64,000 nt of DNA from Bacteroidaceae bacterium (GTDB lineage: Bacteria; Bacteroidota; Bacteroidia; Bacteroidales; Bacteroidaceae). Under the pieces are notes generated by a model. The model made no database searches. It was not told where the DNA came from and saw only the letters and a program-made list of their open reading frames with translations. The position numbers were made by a program, and so were the translations under genes. This document shows, piece after piece, positions 32,801 through 41,839 of this stretch (the first letter of the stretch is position 1; the number at the start of each line of letters is the position of its first letter). Where the stretch lies: the NCBI GenBank assembly GCA_017615835.1, contig JAFZZI010000009.1:45906-109905 (forward strand), written 5' to 3'.

Positions 32801-34702
32801 TTGCGGCCTAAACGGTTAGACATATTCATTTTCAAGAGTTTCCTGCTGCTTTTGTTCGGGACTTTTTTCATATGCTTGTTCATCTTGTTGATGAACATCC
32901 TGTGGCGTTTTATTGATATAATGGTGGGGAAGGGACTCTCAATCGGCGTGTTGGCTCAATTCTTTTTCTATTTTGCGATAACTTTATCCCCAACTGCATT
33001 GCCGCTGTCTGTACTGTTAGCTTCGCTGATTACTTTCGGTAATTTAGGTGAACGTTACGAACTTCTTGCCATGAAGACGGCAGGTATTTCTCTTCTGCGG
33101 ATAATGAGGCCTCTGACTTTATTCTGTATTCTTCTGGCTTCGATTTCGTTTTACTTTCAGAATGTGGTTTGTCCCAATGTCTCCCAAAAACTGGATGCTC
33201 TGATTTATTCCATGTTTCACAAATCTCCAGAACTGGATATTCCTGAAGGGGCGTTTTATGACCAGATTGCAGGATACAATATTTATGTCAGGCACAAGGA
33301 TGTGGAAACTGGTGCCCTATATGATATGATTATTTATGACCTCAGTAGAGGGTTTGATGAAATTCGTGTCATAGCCGCCGATTCGGGACGCCTGGAGACA
33401 ACTGCAGATAAGATGCACCTTTACCTTCACCTCTATTCCGGAGAACAGTTTGAGAATATGAAGGAGCAGAACATGTCGCAGAGGGATAATCCATACAGGA
33501 GGGAAATTTTCTCCGAAAAGCACTTGCTGATAGATTTCAACTCAGATTTTAATCTGGTTGACGATAATGTAATGAGCTCGCGTGCTGACAGCAAGAATAT
33601 GTCACAGTTGAAACACTCCATTGATTCACTTTCGGTTCGCCAGGACAGCATGGGCTTAGGAAACATGAATGATTATAAAGCAGTAGCTCTTTCTACTTTT
33701 TTTCTGACTTCTGAGGATTCTGCCACTATCAGTTCATCGCCAGTGAAATCTATAAACGTGGACAGTGTATTCAAATCTGCATCGCGTTCACAGCAACTTG
33801 CTTATCATAATAAGATGAAGGAGTATGTAAGTGGGCAGAAGAATGATTTGCTTTTTAAAGGTAACGCAATGGCTGTTGGTGACCAGGCTATCAGGGGGCA
33901 CTGGGTACAGTGGATGAAGAAGATAACACTCAGCCTTTCAATGCTCCTGTTTTTCTTCATTGGTGCTCCGTTGGGCGCTATCATTAGAAAGGGTGGACTG
34001 GGAGTGCCTGCAATTGTTTCGGTATTTACCTACATCCTGTATTATATAACTTCTGCTTCTGGCGAGAAAATGTTTGCTGCAGGTGAGTGGAGTATATTGG
34101 GATGCTGGCTGAGTACTATAATACTGCTACCATTTTGCATCTTTTTTACAATATCTGCCAATAGGGACTCGTCAGTCTTTCAGATGGATGTTTACAAAGA
34201 GTTCTTCCGTTTCTGGTTCGGAAGCAGAATCAAGCGCAACATAGTCCCAAAGGATGTGGTTATCGAGGATCCTGACCGTGAAAGATGTCTTTCGTTGACT
34301 GAAGGAATATTGTCATTGTCCAGTTCAATATCAGCTGAGGACAGTCTTGGGCGTTTGCCTGGTTATTCAAGCCTTTTCTTCAAGAATCGGAGAAACGACA
34401 GACTTCATCTCCTTTCAGACGAAATTGAAAGATTGGTTGAAGAGATGGCTAATAGTCGCGACATGATAGAACTGGATATCTTGAATGGATTTCCGATTTT
34501 ACAGGTTGATGGAATCGATTCCCCGTTTTCCAAGAGTAATTTCAACAAAGTTGTTGGTATTTTACTACCTTTGGGGCTACTTTTCTGGATTCGCTCTTGG
34601 CTGTTCTCTCTAAAGTTGAGAAAACAGTTGGTAAACGTAAGTGTGGCAGCTGATAAACTGAAGAGTTACATAGAGTTTGGTAAAGAAGGTTTAAAGTCAT
34701 AA
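32801..34702 (+). CDS. LptF/LptG-family lipopolysaccharide transport permease
   Basis: 633 residues if started at the TTG at 32801 (LRPKRLDIFIFKSFLLLLF). No in-frame ATG occurs before the first membrane helix, and the earlier TTG at 32774 lies in the -7 box. N-terminal helices (about 10-120), a periplasmic beta-jellyroll region, and a second helix group (about 370-455, MKKITLSLSMLLFFFIGAPLGAIIRKGG) are the LptF/G plan. LptF/G with LptB extracts LPS from the inner membrane. It is far longer than the roughly 360-residue proteobacterial proteins: about 170 extra C-terminal residues end in one more helix (VVGILLPLGLLFWI). aspC follows 13 bp later. Confidence 0.87.
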   Translation: MRPKRLDIFIFKSFLLLLFGTFFICLFILLMNILWRFIDIMVGKGLSIGVLAQFFFYFAITLSPTALPLSVLLASLITFGNLGERYELLAMKTAGISLLRIMRPLTLFCILLASISFYFQNVVCPNVSQKLDALIYSMFHKSPELDIPEGAFYDQIAGYNIYVRHKDVETGALYDMIIYDLSRGFDEIRVIAADSGRLETTADKMHLYLHLYSGEQFENMKEQNMSQRDNPYRREIFSEKHLLIDFNSDFNLVDDNVMSSRADSKNMSQLKHSIDSLSVRQDSMGLGNMNDYKAVALSTFFLTSEDSATISSSPVKSINVDSVFKSASRSQQLAYHNKMKEYVSGQKNDLLFKGNAMAVGDQAIRGHWVQWMKKITLSLSMLLFFFIGAPLGAIIRKGGLGVPAIVSVFTYILYYITSASGEKMFAAGEWSILGCWLSTIILLPFCIFFTISANRDSSVFQMDVYKEFFRFWFGSRIKRNIVPKDVVIEDPDRERCLSLTEGILSLSSSISAEDSLGRLPGYSSLFFKNRRNDRLHLLSDEIERLVEEMANSRDMIELDILNGFPILQVDGIDSPFSKSNFNKVVGILLPLGLLFWIRSWLFSLKLRKQLVNVSVAADKLKSYIEFGKEGLKS

Positions 34703-34715
34703 TATTTTAAGTTGT

Positions 34716-35909
34716 ATGGAACAGATTTCCGACAGAGTCAGGAGACTTGCCGCTTCAGCGACATTTGCCATGGCACAGAAAAGCGGCGAGCTTTCAGCAC
34801 AGGGCGTCGATGTTGTGAACATGAGTGTAGGTGAACCCGATTTCAACACGCCTGACTATATTAAGAAGGCAGCATTCAAGGCTATAGAGGAAAATTATTC
34901 CAAGTATTCACCCGTACCTGGTTATTTGTCTTTGCGCGATGCAGTTGTAAACAAGTTAAAACGAGAAAATAGCCTTGATTACACTCCGGCACAGGTCTTG
35001 ATTTCAACTGGTGCGAAACAGTCACTTTGTAATGCAGTAATGGCGCTTGTTAACCCTGGAGACGAGGTCATTTTACCTTCACCGTGCTGGGTGAGCTATC
35101 CTGAAATGGTAAAACTAGCAGGTGGTGTTCCGGTTATAGTGCGTGCCGGGATTGAACAGGATTTTAAGATAAATGCTGCTCAGCTTGAAGCCGCCATCAC
35201 TCCGAAGACTAGGGCTGTCATGATTTGCTCACCATCCAATCCTACGGGTTCAGTCTATGGCAGGGATGAACTTAGTTCCCTCGCGGAGGTGCTCGAAAGA
35301 CATCAAAATGTTTTTATCATATCCGATGAAATATATGAGCATATCAACTTTATTGGCGGACATGAGAGTCTTGCCCAGTTTGGTGGCATCCGAGATCGTG
35401 TAGCTGTTATTAATGGAGTTTCCAAAGCATATGCCATGACGGGTTGGCGTATAGGTTTCATGGCAGGTCCGGAATGGCTGGTTAAGGCTTGCAACAAACT
35501 TCAGGGACAATATACCAGCGGTACCTGTTCTGTCGCCCAGAAGGCTGCTGAAGCAGCATTTAATGGTCCACAGGACGATGTGGAGAGGATGCGCAGTGTT
35601 TTCCAGAAGCGCCGCGACCTTATCGTTTCACTTGCAAGAGAAATCCCAGGGTTTGAGGTGAACAATCCTCAGGGAGCTTTTTACCTCTTTCCCAAGTGCG
35701 ATTATTATTTTGGTAAGAGCGATGGAAAGAGTATTGTCCGGACTGCAGAGGATTTGGCGATGTACCTTCTTGAAGTTGGCCATGTGGCTACGGTTGGCGG
35801 AACAGCTTTCGGATCACCCGAATGTATAAGGCTCAGTTATGCAACCAGTGAAGAGAAAATAATTGAGGCTTTCCGTCGTATAAAGGATACTTTAGAAAAG
35901 CTCAGGTAA
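34716..35909 (+). CDS. aspC: Aspartate/aromatic aminotransferase, class I (PLP-dependent)
   Basis: 397 residues. Fold-type I aminotransferase: VGEPDFNTPDYIKKAA near the N-terminus, MICSPSNPTGSVY, ISDEIYEHI, the Schiff-base Lys237 in NGVSKAYAMTGWRIGFMAG, and the C-terminal Arg in CIRLSYATS that binds the substrate carboxylate. The closest description is aspartate:2-oxoglutarate aminotransferase of the Igamma/Ib subgroup; exact amino donor range is not readable from sequence. Second gene after the permease. Confidence 0.9.
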   Translation: MEQISDRVRRLAASATFAMAQKSGELSAQGVDVVNMSVGEPDFNTPDYIKKAAFKAIEENYSKYSPVPGYLSLRDAVVNKLKRENSLDYTPAQVLISTGAKQSLCNAVMALVNPGDEVILPSPCWVSYPEMVKLAGGVPVIVRAGIEQDFKINAAQLEAAITPKTRAVMICSPSNPTGSVYGRDELSSLAEVLERHQNVFIISDEIYEHINFIGGHESLAQFGGIRDRVAVINGVSKAYAMTGWRIGFMAGPEWLVKACNKLQGQYTSGTCSVAQKAAEAAFNGPQDDVERMRSVFQKRRDLIVSLAREIPGFEVNNPQGAFYLFPKCDYYFGKSDGKSIVRTAEDLAMYLLEVGHVATVGGTAFGSPECIRLSYATSEEKIIEAFRRIKDTLEKLR

Positions 35910-35934
35910 ATATAATACTGTCCATTACAAAAAT

Positions 35935-35964
35935 AAAAAAGCGTCAGGGAACTGGCGCTTTTTT
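35935..35964. terminator. Bidirectional terminator between aspC and the ferredoxin gene
   Basis: AAAAAAGCGTCA (35935-35946) pairs with TGGCGCTTTTTT (35953-35964) with one G-T pair and a 6-nt loop. The A and T ends serve as U-tracts for both convergent transcripts. Confidence 0.9.
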
Positions 35965-35983
35965 ATTTGTAGTAGTCGGGATG

Positions 35984-36154
35984 TCATTCTCCCGGATGAA
36001 TTGCTTCTGACGGGCAGACGCTTGCGCACGTGCCGCAGTCAACGCAAAGGTCAGGATTGATTGAATACTTCTCGCCCTCTGAGATCGCCTCTGACGGACA
36101 TTCATCAATGCAGGTGCCGCATGCGATGCAGTCATCACTAATTACATATGCCAT
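35984..36154 (-). CDS. 2[4Fe-4S] ferredoxin
   Basis: 56 residues: MAYVISDDCIACGTCIDECP and later DLCVDCGTCASVCPSEAI, two complete CxxCxxCxxxCP cluster motifs. A small low-potential electron carrier, as used by pyruvate:ferredoxin oxidoreductase and hydrogenases in anaerobic Bacteroidales. It stands alone between a bidirectional terminator and its own -7 box. Frames of similar length in other phases here are shadows. Confidence 0.96.
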   Translation of the reverse strand: MAYVISDDCIACGTCIDECPSEAISEGEKYSINPDLCVDCGTCASVCPSEAIHPGE

Positions 36155-36182
36155 ATGTTCTGCTTTTGAATTTCAACAGTTG

Positions 36183-36190
36183 CAAAAGTA
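36183..36190 (-). promoter_or_regulatory. Promoter -7 box of the ferredoxin gene
   Basis: Minus strand TACTTTTG, an exact TAnnTTTG match, 28 bp before the ATG. A TTG lies 22 bp further upstream, slightly beyond ideal spacing. Confidence 0.6.
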
Positions 36191-36334
36191 CTCCTTTTTT
36201 TTAGTGGTAGTGCAAGGAAGACCTGTTCATTTCGTAATTTAGAATAGTTCTAAAGCTATCAGTTGCTGTTTCTGAAATAATCAATAGAAGATTTCAGCAT
36301 ACAATATGGGACAGTTTCTGACGTTATAACTAAT

Positions 36335-37078
36335 ATGATTCCTAGAAAGTGCCGTATTCTGATCTTCTTGATGCTGATTCTGCTTGTGTCAGAAGGCTAT
36401 CTTTCCTGTGGTCCGCTTGGGGCTCAGGAGCGTAAGGTTATGAAAAGGCCTTATATAGACACCCGTATTTGGCATTATGGCTTTCTGTTTGGACTTCACT
36501 TTCAAGATTTGGATATTGCCTGCAATGGTCTGATATTTGATAACAATGGTAATCTGGAGTCCTGGTATGCAGATGTTGCAAACTATTCGCCGGGTTTCTC
36601 TGTCGGAGTACTCGGAGAACTGCGACTAAATGAGTATCTCTCTTTGAGAGTTGTTCCGACGATGCATTTTGGTGACAAGACCATAATATTCAAGGATATT
36701 AATTCGGGCATACAGACCAGTCAAGTGATGAAGTCAACGTATATATCGGCGCCTGTTGACTTGAAACTCAGTGCTCCACGATTCAATAATTTCAGACCTT
36801 ACATCATGGTTGGAGCATGCCCACTATTTGACCTTACGGTCAAGGATCAGAAAGAATTGCTTGTCCGTAGAGCGGATTGCATGATTGAATTCGGATTAGG
36901 GATGGATCTTTATTTCCGTTACTTCAAATTAATACCGGAACTGAAGTTCTGTTTTGGGCTGTCAAACATTATTGTGAGGGACAGGTCTGACTTGACAGAT
37001 GCTTCTTTGCTGAAGTTTACCGAATCGGTGAATAGTATCAGGAATCGAATGATTGCTCTCACTTTTTATTTTGAATAA
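36335..37078 (+). CDS. porT: PorT-family protein of the type IX secretion system
   Basis: 247 residues. Signal peptide (ILIFLMLILLVSEGYLSC...), then an outer-membrane beta-barrel-like domain with RPYIDTRIWHYGFLFGLHFQDLDIACNG, which I recognise as the PorT/SprT opening, YSPGFSVGVLGELRLNEYLSLRVVPTMHFG, and a terminal aromatic strand MIALTFYFE. PorT is required for T9SS function in Porphyromonas gingivalis; SprT is the gliding homologue. Together with sprA at the left edge it shows that this organism has a T9SS. Confidence 0.9.
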   Translation: MIPRKCRILIFLMLILLVSEGYLSCGPLGAQERKVMKRPYIDTRIWHYGFLFGLHFQDLDIACNGLIFDNNGNLESWYADVANYSPGFSVGVLGELRLNEYLSLRVVPTMHFGDKTIIFKDINSGIQTSQVMKSTYISAPVDLKLSAPRFNNFRPYIMVGACPLFDLTVKDQKELLVRRADCMIEFGLGMDLYFRYFKLIPELKFCFGLSNIIVRDRSDLTDASLLKFTESVNSIRNRMIALTFYFE

Positions 37079-37108
37079 TGGTTGTCTGCCTTCGATTGCC
37101 AAAAAAAG

Positions 37109-37140
37109 TTTGGTACTTTGGCTTTTTTTTTCTTACTTTG
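37109..37140 (+). promoter_or_regulatory. Promoter of rplS
   Basis: TTTG (37109-37112), a 20-bp spacer and TTACTTTG (37133-37140), one mismatch to the -7 consensus. Confidence 0.55.
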
Positions 37141-37221
37141 CGCCGCTTTAGCGTAATCGCTGTCACAGGAAGAGTAACTTGATATGTTGCGTGGAGGCTT
37201 AAACAATTAATGTTCAAAACG

Positions 37222-37581
37222 ATGGATTTTATTAAGATTGCCGAGGAGGCGTTTGCTACCGGGAAAGAGGGACAGTTTCCTAAATTCAAGTCGGGTGATA
37301 CAATTACAGTGGCATATCGTATTGTCGAGGGTAACAAGGAACGTGTTCAGCTTTATCGTGGCGTTGTAATCAAGATTTCGGGTCATGGTGATAATCGCCG
37401 TTTCACTGTCCGCAAGATGTCGGGCACTGTGGGTGTGGAGCGTATCTTCCCTATAAATTCGCCGGCCATTGACAGGATTGAGGTCAACAAGATCGGTAAG
37501 GTTCGTCGTGCAAAATTGTATTATCTGCGTGCATTGACAGGAAAGAAGGCCCGCATCCGCGAGAAGAGGGTGAATGCGTGA
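37222..37581 (+). CDS. rplS: 50S ribosomal protein L19
   Basis: 119 residues from the ATG at 37222 ([16 protein letters not shown], the family start); the ATG at 37210 would add only four residues. [26 protein letters not shown] and [20 protein letters not shown] are unmistakable L19. Located at the 30S-50S interface. Monocistronic here, with its own promoter and terminator, and separated from rpsP, rimM and trmD. Confidence 0.98.
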   Translation: MDFIKIAEEAFATGKEGQFPKFKSGDTITVAYRIVEGNKERVQLYRGVVIKISGHGDNRRFTVRKMSGTVGVERIFPINSPAIDRIEVNKIGKVRRAKLYYLRALTGKKARIREKRVNA

Positions 37582-37611
37582 CCGTCAGACTGCTGCAAAC
37601 AATAGTATTGG

Positions 37612-37645
37612 TTGGCCGGGGCTGCTGTCCCGGTCAATCTTTTTC
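37612..37645 (+). terminator. Terminator of rplS
   Basis: TTGGCCGGG and CCCGGTCAA form a 9-bp stem with one G-T pair, an 8-nt loop and a TCTTTTTC tail. Confidence 0.8.
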
Positions 37646-37654
37646 TAACTTGTT

Positions 37655-37697
37655 CAATAGCACCTGGTGTTAACTTTTGCAACATCAGGTGTTATTG
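37655..37697. repeat. Second inverted repeat after rplS
   Basis: CAATAGCACCTG (37655-37666) and CAGGTGTTATTG (37686-37697) pair over 12 bp with one G-T; the loop is 19 nt. No T-run follows. It lies in the 262-bp gap before the Wzi-family gene, otherwise empty apart from that gene's promoter. Confidence 0.5.
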
Positions 37698-37765
37698 CGT
37701 GTAGTACCATGTCTTAAATATTTTCCCCTATTGGCTATTACCTATAGTCATTATTGATTCCTAAA

Positions 37766-37796
37766 TTGGTGCATTTAACTTTTTTGCTTATATTTG
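37766..37796 (+). promoter_or_regulatory. Promoter of the Wzi-family gene
   Basis: TTG (37766-37768), a 20-bp spacer and TATATTTG (37789-37796). Exact consensus, 47 bp before the chosen ATG at 37844, which argues against the longer frame starting at 37754. Confidence 0.75.
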
Positions 37797-37843
37797 AACT
37801 CAGTTCGGAAGGAGCGGTTGCCAGTATTTGTTTTTCAGAAAGT

Positions 37844-39559
37844 ATGAGAACTGGGATATGTTTATTAACGCGGAAGTGGTCTGTTGCGGTATTCTTGCTA
37901 TTCATTTTATTCCCTGCAATTTCGGATGCCCAGATTTCAGATGATGGAGTTTCGTCTGTTATTCTGGAGAACGAACAGCAGATTGAGGACGTTTCAGCCC
38001 CCGACCATCGTAGTGATGATGACTTCTTGAGACGTTACGGTTCGGGAAAAGTTGATGATGTTGAACTTTTGAAAAGGAGTCTCCAATCAAGGATACAACG
38101 TCGTCTGGTACTTTATGCAAATGCCTCGGCTAGTGCAGGTGGCGGTCCTCACGCTCCTTTCTGGTTCACTTCCAACAGACAAGGCATGTCTCCGACGAAG
38201 AATTGGGGCGTCTTGCTTGATATAGGTCTTGACGGAGGTATGCGACTGCCTGACAATTTCGTGTTCAATTATGGTATGGAGGTTGCAGTTGCGGCTAACT
38301 ATCAGTCTGATTTCTATTTTCATCAGATGTATATAGAAGCCGGATATAAATGGTTTGACCTCTCACTGGGCATGAAGGAGCGTTGGGGCGAACTTAAGAA
38401 TCCGAGACTTTCCTCAGGTTCGCTGACCTGGTCGGGAAACAGCCGCCCCATACCCCAAATCCGTCTTGAAATTCCAGAGTTTACACGTATGCGGATACTT
38501 GGCGGTTGGTTCTCTGTCAAGGCGCATATTGCTTATGGCTGGTACTTAGACAGCAGATGGCGTGCAGATACTGAAATGTCGTACTATTCTGGAATTAACG
38601 AAGATTATTTCTATGTTGACAAGTTACTATATCACAGCAAGGATTTCTTTCTTAAGTTCGGTGATACTGAACGATTTCCCCTTGAGGTTACAATAGGTCT
38701 TGAGATGCATGCACAGTTTGGCGGTACGAAACATTTTGGTCCTAACGATAGAATTGAAGAGCTTCCGCACGGTCTTAAGGCCTATGCCGGCATTTTGTTT
38801 CCTTTCAATGTCGTCGGTGAACAGGGAAAAGAGAATGGCAACACTCTTGGAAGTTGGCATCTTGCATTCGGACTTTCGCTTAATGGCTGGAAATACAGAG
38901 CCTACTATGAACATTTCTTCGAGGATCATTCATCGATGTTGGGCATCGAATACAAGGCCGACTTGAATGGACAGAAGAGTTTCATATGTTACGGAATCAG
39001 GCGCAATATGTTGGACGGTCTGTTTGGGCTTGAAGTAAATGCTCCGGAGGGACTTCCTTTCAGTAACATCGTGTTTGAGGTACTGAACACGAGGGGGCAG
39101 TCTGGGCCTGTATGTCGGACACCCTGGTGGCAGGGCATTATCCCTGAAGGTGTTGATGGCATAGATGATTACTATCATCATGAATTTTACCATAGTTACA
39201 GTTATTATGGTTATTCGAACGGGAGTCCGCTTTTAGTTTCTCCAATATACAATGAGGATGGTGACCTTAAGCCGAAGAGCAATAGGGTGCTGTCTTTCCA
39301 CCTGGGTGTTGATGGCAGTATCTCTCCGAGTTTCGAATACAGGGTTTTGGCTACTCATACCACTCACTGGGGCAGGTATTATATTCCTTTCAGGGAGAAG
39401 GAATACGTAACATCAGCACTTATTGAGTGTAACTATAGATTTAAAAGAAGTGGCTGGAAACTTGGTTTTTCACTTGCGGCAGACTTTGATTCAGGTTCGC
39501 TTGTCGGAAACAACAAGGGGGCTATGCTCACGGTCTCAAAAATATGGAAGATGTTATGA
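37844..39559 (+). CDS. Capsule-assembly Wzi-family outer-membrane protein
   Basis: 571 residues from the ATG at 37844. Signal peptide (WSVAVFLLFILFPAISDAQ). The Wzi-like domain starts ASASAGGGPHAPFWFTSNRQGMSPTKNWGVLL and continues as beta-barrel strands to the C-terminus (SGWKLGFSLAADFDSGSLVGNNKGAMLTVSKIWKML). Wzi in Proteobacteria is a lectin-like barrel that holds capsule to the surface. In Bacteroidales many copies occur away from capsule loci, and no capsule genes are near here, so the ligand is open. The stop overlaps the next ATG. Confidence 0.82.
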   Translation: MRTGICLLTRKWSVAVFLLFILFPAISDAQISDDGVSSVILENEQQIEDVSAPDHRSDDDFLRRYGSGKVDDVELLKRSLQSRIQRRLVLYANASASAGGGPHAPFWFTSNRQGMSPTKNWGVLLDIGLDGGMRLPDNFVFNYGMEVAVAANYQSDFYFHQMYIEAGYKWFDLSLGMKERWGELKNPRLSSGSLTWSGNSRPIPQIRLEIPEFTRMRILGGWFSVKAHIAYGWYLDSRWRADTEMSYYSGINEDYFYVDKLLYHSKDFFLKFGDTERFPLEVTIGLEMHAQFGGTKHFGPNDRIEELPHGLKAYAGILFPFNVVGEQGKENGNTLGSWHLAFGLSLNGWKYRAYYEHFFEDHSSMLGIEYKADLNGQKSFICYGIRRNMLDGLFGLEVNAPEGLPFSNIVFEVLNTRGQSGPVCRTPWWQGIIPEGVDGIDDYYHHEFYHSYSYYGYSNGSPLLVSPIYNEDGDLKPKSNRVLSFHLGVDGSISPSFEYRVLATHTTHWGRYYIPFREKEYVTSALIECNYRFKRSGWKLGFSLAADFDSGSLVGNNKGAMLTVSKIWKML

Positions 39560-39966
39560 AAAAGAGGTTAATGGGAATTGTACTGGCGTTACTGGCGTTC
39601 GTTGGTTTTTTTTCATCATGCACGTCGGCTTTCCCAAACGATAAACTGGCATTTTTGTGGAGACTTGACAAAATTGAGTTACTTGACGGATCCGGTAATC
39701 CATTCGATGAGATGCAAATAGAGGCATGGTACAGTTTTGCGAGAGATCTTGTGGAAATTCGTAAGGGGTATGCTGAGCCGGGTGTCTTTGGCATTCTTAC
39801 CGATTATGGTGATTCTTTGAGATTTGATTTCTCCCTGCATTACGATTCTCTCTCACTGGCTGCTTTGGGTATGTTTGAGAAGGTTACAATGCTTAAAGTG
39901 GAAAAAATGGATAGTGAAATGATCCTTTCCAACAATAATTCGTGCTATTACTTTACTAGATGGTAG
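39556..39966 (+). CDS. DUF4847-like lipoprotein
   Basis: 136 residues from the ATG overlapping the Wzi stop (ATGA); an in-frame ATG at 39544 would add four residues. Lipobox FFSSC. The domain (FLWRLDKIELLDGSGNPF...FDFSLHYDSLSLAALGMFEKVTMLKVEKMDSEMILSNN) looks like a small lipocalin-like beta-barrel such as DUF4847. Coupled translation suggests that it works with the Wzi-family barrel. Family assignment is tentative. Confidence 0.65.
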   Translation: MKKRLMGIVLALLAFVGFFSSCTSAFPNDKLAFLWRLDKIELLDGSGNPFDEMQIEAWYSFARDLVEIRKGYAEPGVFGILTDYGDSLRFDFSLHYDSLSLAALGMFEKVTMLKVEKMDSEMILSNNNSCYYFTRW

Positions 39967-39972
39967 TCTGTT

Positions 39973-40623
39973 TCAAAGAATAGTTCCGTCAATCATTTTC
40001 AAAGTGCGGTCAGTGAGCGCTGCCAGTGATTCGTCGTGTGTGATTATTACGAAAGTTTGACCCAGTTTCTCCCTGAGGTCGAAAAACAACCTGTGAAGTT
40101 CATATTTGTTGTGGCTGTCAAGACTGCCTGAGGGTTCGTCGGCCAACACTACGTCGGGGTTGTTGACGAGTGCCCTGGCGACTGCGATTCTCTGCTTCTC
40201 GCCACCTGACAGTTGAGCTGGCTTGTGAGTTCCACGGTCAGACAGTTCCATCATTTCAAGCAGGCTTGCTGCTTTCCCGGCAGCGATTTGTCTGCTTTCT
40301 CCCGCGATTAACGATGGAATCATAATGTTTTCGATGGCAGTGAACTCAGGAAGAAGTTGATGAAACTGAAAAACGAAGCCTATATGTTTGTTACGGAATG
40401 CGGCTAGTTCCTTCTCTTTCATTTGAAAAATATCTTCGCCATTATACAGAACCTTTCCCGAATCAGGACGCTCCAGCGTGCCTGCAATCTGGAGCAAAGT
40501 TGTTTTGCCGGCACCGCTTGGCCCTACTATACTGACAATCTCTCCACGCTCAATCTTTAAACTGACACCATTGATAACCTTGAGCGATCCGAAACTCTTG
40601 TAAATATTATCTAGCCCAATCAT
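39973..40623 (-). CDS. LolD-like ABC transporter ATP-binding protein
   Basis: 216 residues. Walker [13 protein letters not shown]-loop in [18 protein letters not shown], signature [15 protein letters not shown], Walker [14 protein letters not shown] and the switch histidine in [11 protein letters not shown]. The length and the [16 protein letters not shown] context fit the LolD/MacB/FtsE group. LolD releases lipoproteins from the inner membrane with LolC/E; no permease is adjacent, which is usual in Bacteroidetes. It converges with the DUF4847-like gene, 6 bp apart. Confidence 0.85.
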   Translation of the reverse strand: MIGLDNIYKSFGSLKVINGVSLKIERGEIVSIVGPSGAGKTTLLQIAGTLERPDSGKVLYNGEDIFQMKEKELAAFRNKHIGFVFQFHQLLPEFTAIENIMIPSLIAGESRQIAAGKAASLLEMMELSDRGTHKPAQLSGGEKQRIAVARALVNNPDVVLADEPSGSLDSHNKYELHRLFFDLREKLGQTFVIITHDESLAALTDRTLKMIDGTIL

Positions 40624-40703
40624 ATCTTTTGTAATTCGAAAACGGCAATTTACTGCAAAAGTAAAGTTTTTCTGATATTATAGAATTGAAATTGGTGTGC
40701 GCG

Positions 40704-40735
40704 TTGTGGATTCTTTGATAATTCAGTTAATTTTG
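40704..40735 (+). promoter_or_regulatory. Promoter of asd
   Basis: TTG (40704-40706), a 21-bp spacer and TAATTTTG (40728-40735), exact -7 consensus, 30 bp before the asd ATG. It lies inside an upstream extension of the reading frame and so rules that extension out. Confidence 0.75.
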
Positions 40736-40765
40736 CAGGCTGAAACAGACAATAGAAGTAATTGT

Positions 40766-41779
40766 ATGAAAGTAGCTATAGTTGGTGCTAGTGGAGCCGT
40801 TGGACAGGAGTTTCTCAGAGTCCTTGAAGAGCGTAATTTCCCAATTGACGACCTTTTGTTATTCGGGTCATCTCGCAGTGCAGGTGCTTTTTATCAATTC
40901 AGAAAGAAGAAGATAGAAGTGAAGCTTCTTCAACATAACGACGACTTTAAGGGTGTTGACATAGCTTTCGTATCGGCTGGCGGCGGAACCTCGGAGGAAT
41001 ATGCTGAGACAATTACTAAATACGGAGCCGTAATGATAGATAATTCCAGTGCTTTCCGTATGGACGAGAATGTCCCTCTTGTGGTGCCTGAGGTAAATCC
41101 TGAGGATGCTTTAGTTAGGCCAAAGGGGATAATTGCAAATCCAAACTGCTCAACCATCATGATGATAGTTGCCTTGAAGGCGCTTAACGACATATCGAAA
41201 GTAACTAATGTACAGGTGGCAACCTATCAGGCTGCCAGCGGAGCAGGTGCAGCTGCAATGGCGGAACTGGAGACCCAGTACCGTCAGGTCCTAAGCGGAG
41301 AACCTGTTATAGTCGAAAAGTTCGCTCATCAACTTGCATATAACCTAATACCTCACATCGATGTTTTCAAACCGAGCGGTTATACCAAGGAAGAAGAGAA
41401 GATGTACTACGAAACCAGAAAGATGCTTCATAATGACATCAGAGTAAGTGCTACATGCGTTCGTGTACCTGCACTCAGATGCCATTCAGAGGCTATTTGG
41501 GCAGAAACAGAGCGACCTCTTTCTTTGGAAGAAATAAATGCAGCATTTAGGGGAGGTGATGGCCTTGAGGTTATAGACAACCCTGACAATAGGGAGTATC
41601 CTATGCCTTTGTTTCTGTCTGGTACAGACAAGGTGTATGTAGGTCGCGTGCGTAAGGACATTGCCAACCCGAGTGTTGTGGTATTTTGGGTTGTAGGAGA
41701 CCAAATACGTAAGGGCGCAGCTCTTAATGCCGTTCAGATAGGAGAGTATCTCCTGAAGAACGATAAACGCTTCAAGTGA
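40766..41779 (+). CDS. asd: Aspartate-semialdehyde dehydrogenase
   Basis: 337 residues from the ATG at 40766. Reduces aspartyl-4-phosphate to aspartate semialdehyde with NADPH, the branch to lysine/DAP, threonine and methionine. N-terminal [21 protein letters not shown] is the NADP loop; catalytic Cys in [13 protein letters not shown], active-site His in [10 protein letters not shown]. ddh at 8.7 kb lies on the same pathway. Monocistronic with its own promoter. Confidence 0.97.
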   Translation: MKVAIVGASGAVGQEFLRVLEERNFPIDDLLLFGSSRSAGAFYQFRKKKIEVKLLQHNDDFKGVDIAFVSAGGGTSEEYAETITKYGAVMIDNSSAFRMDENVPLVVPEVNPEDALVRPKGIIANPNCSTIMMIVALKALNDISKVTNVQVATYQAASGAGAAAMAELETQYRQVLSGEPVIVEKFAHQLAYNLIPHIDVFKPSGYTKEEEKMYYETRKMLHNDIRVSATCVRVPALRCHSEAIWAETERPLSLEEINAAFRGGDGLEVIDNPDNREYPMPLFLSGTDKVYVGRVRKDIANPSVVVFWVVGDQIRKGAALNAVQIGEYLLKNDKRFK

Positions 41780-41839
41780 AGTTTTTTGCGATAGCCGTAT
41801 CCTGAATGTGAGAGTGAGACCACTTTTTAAATGTGGTGG

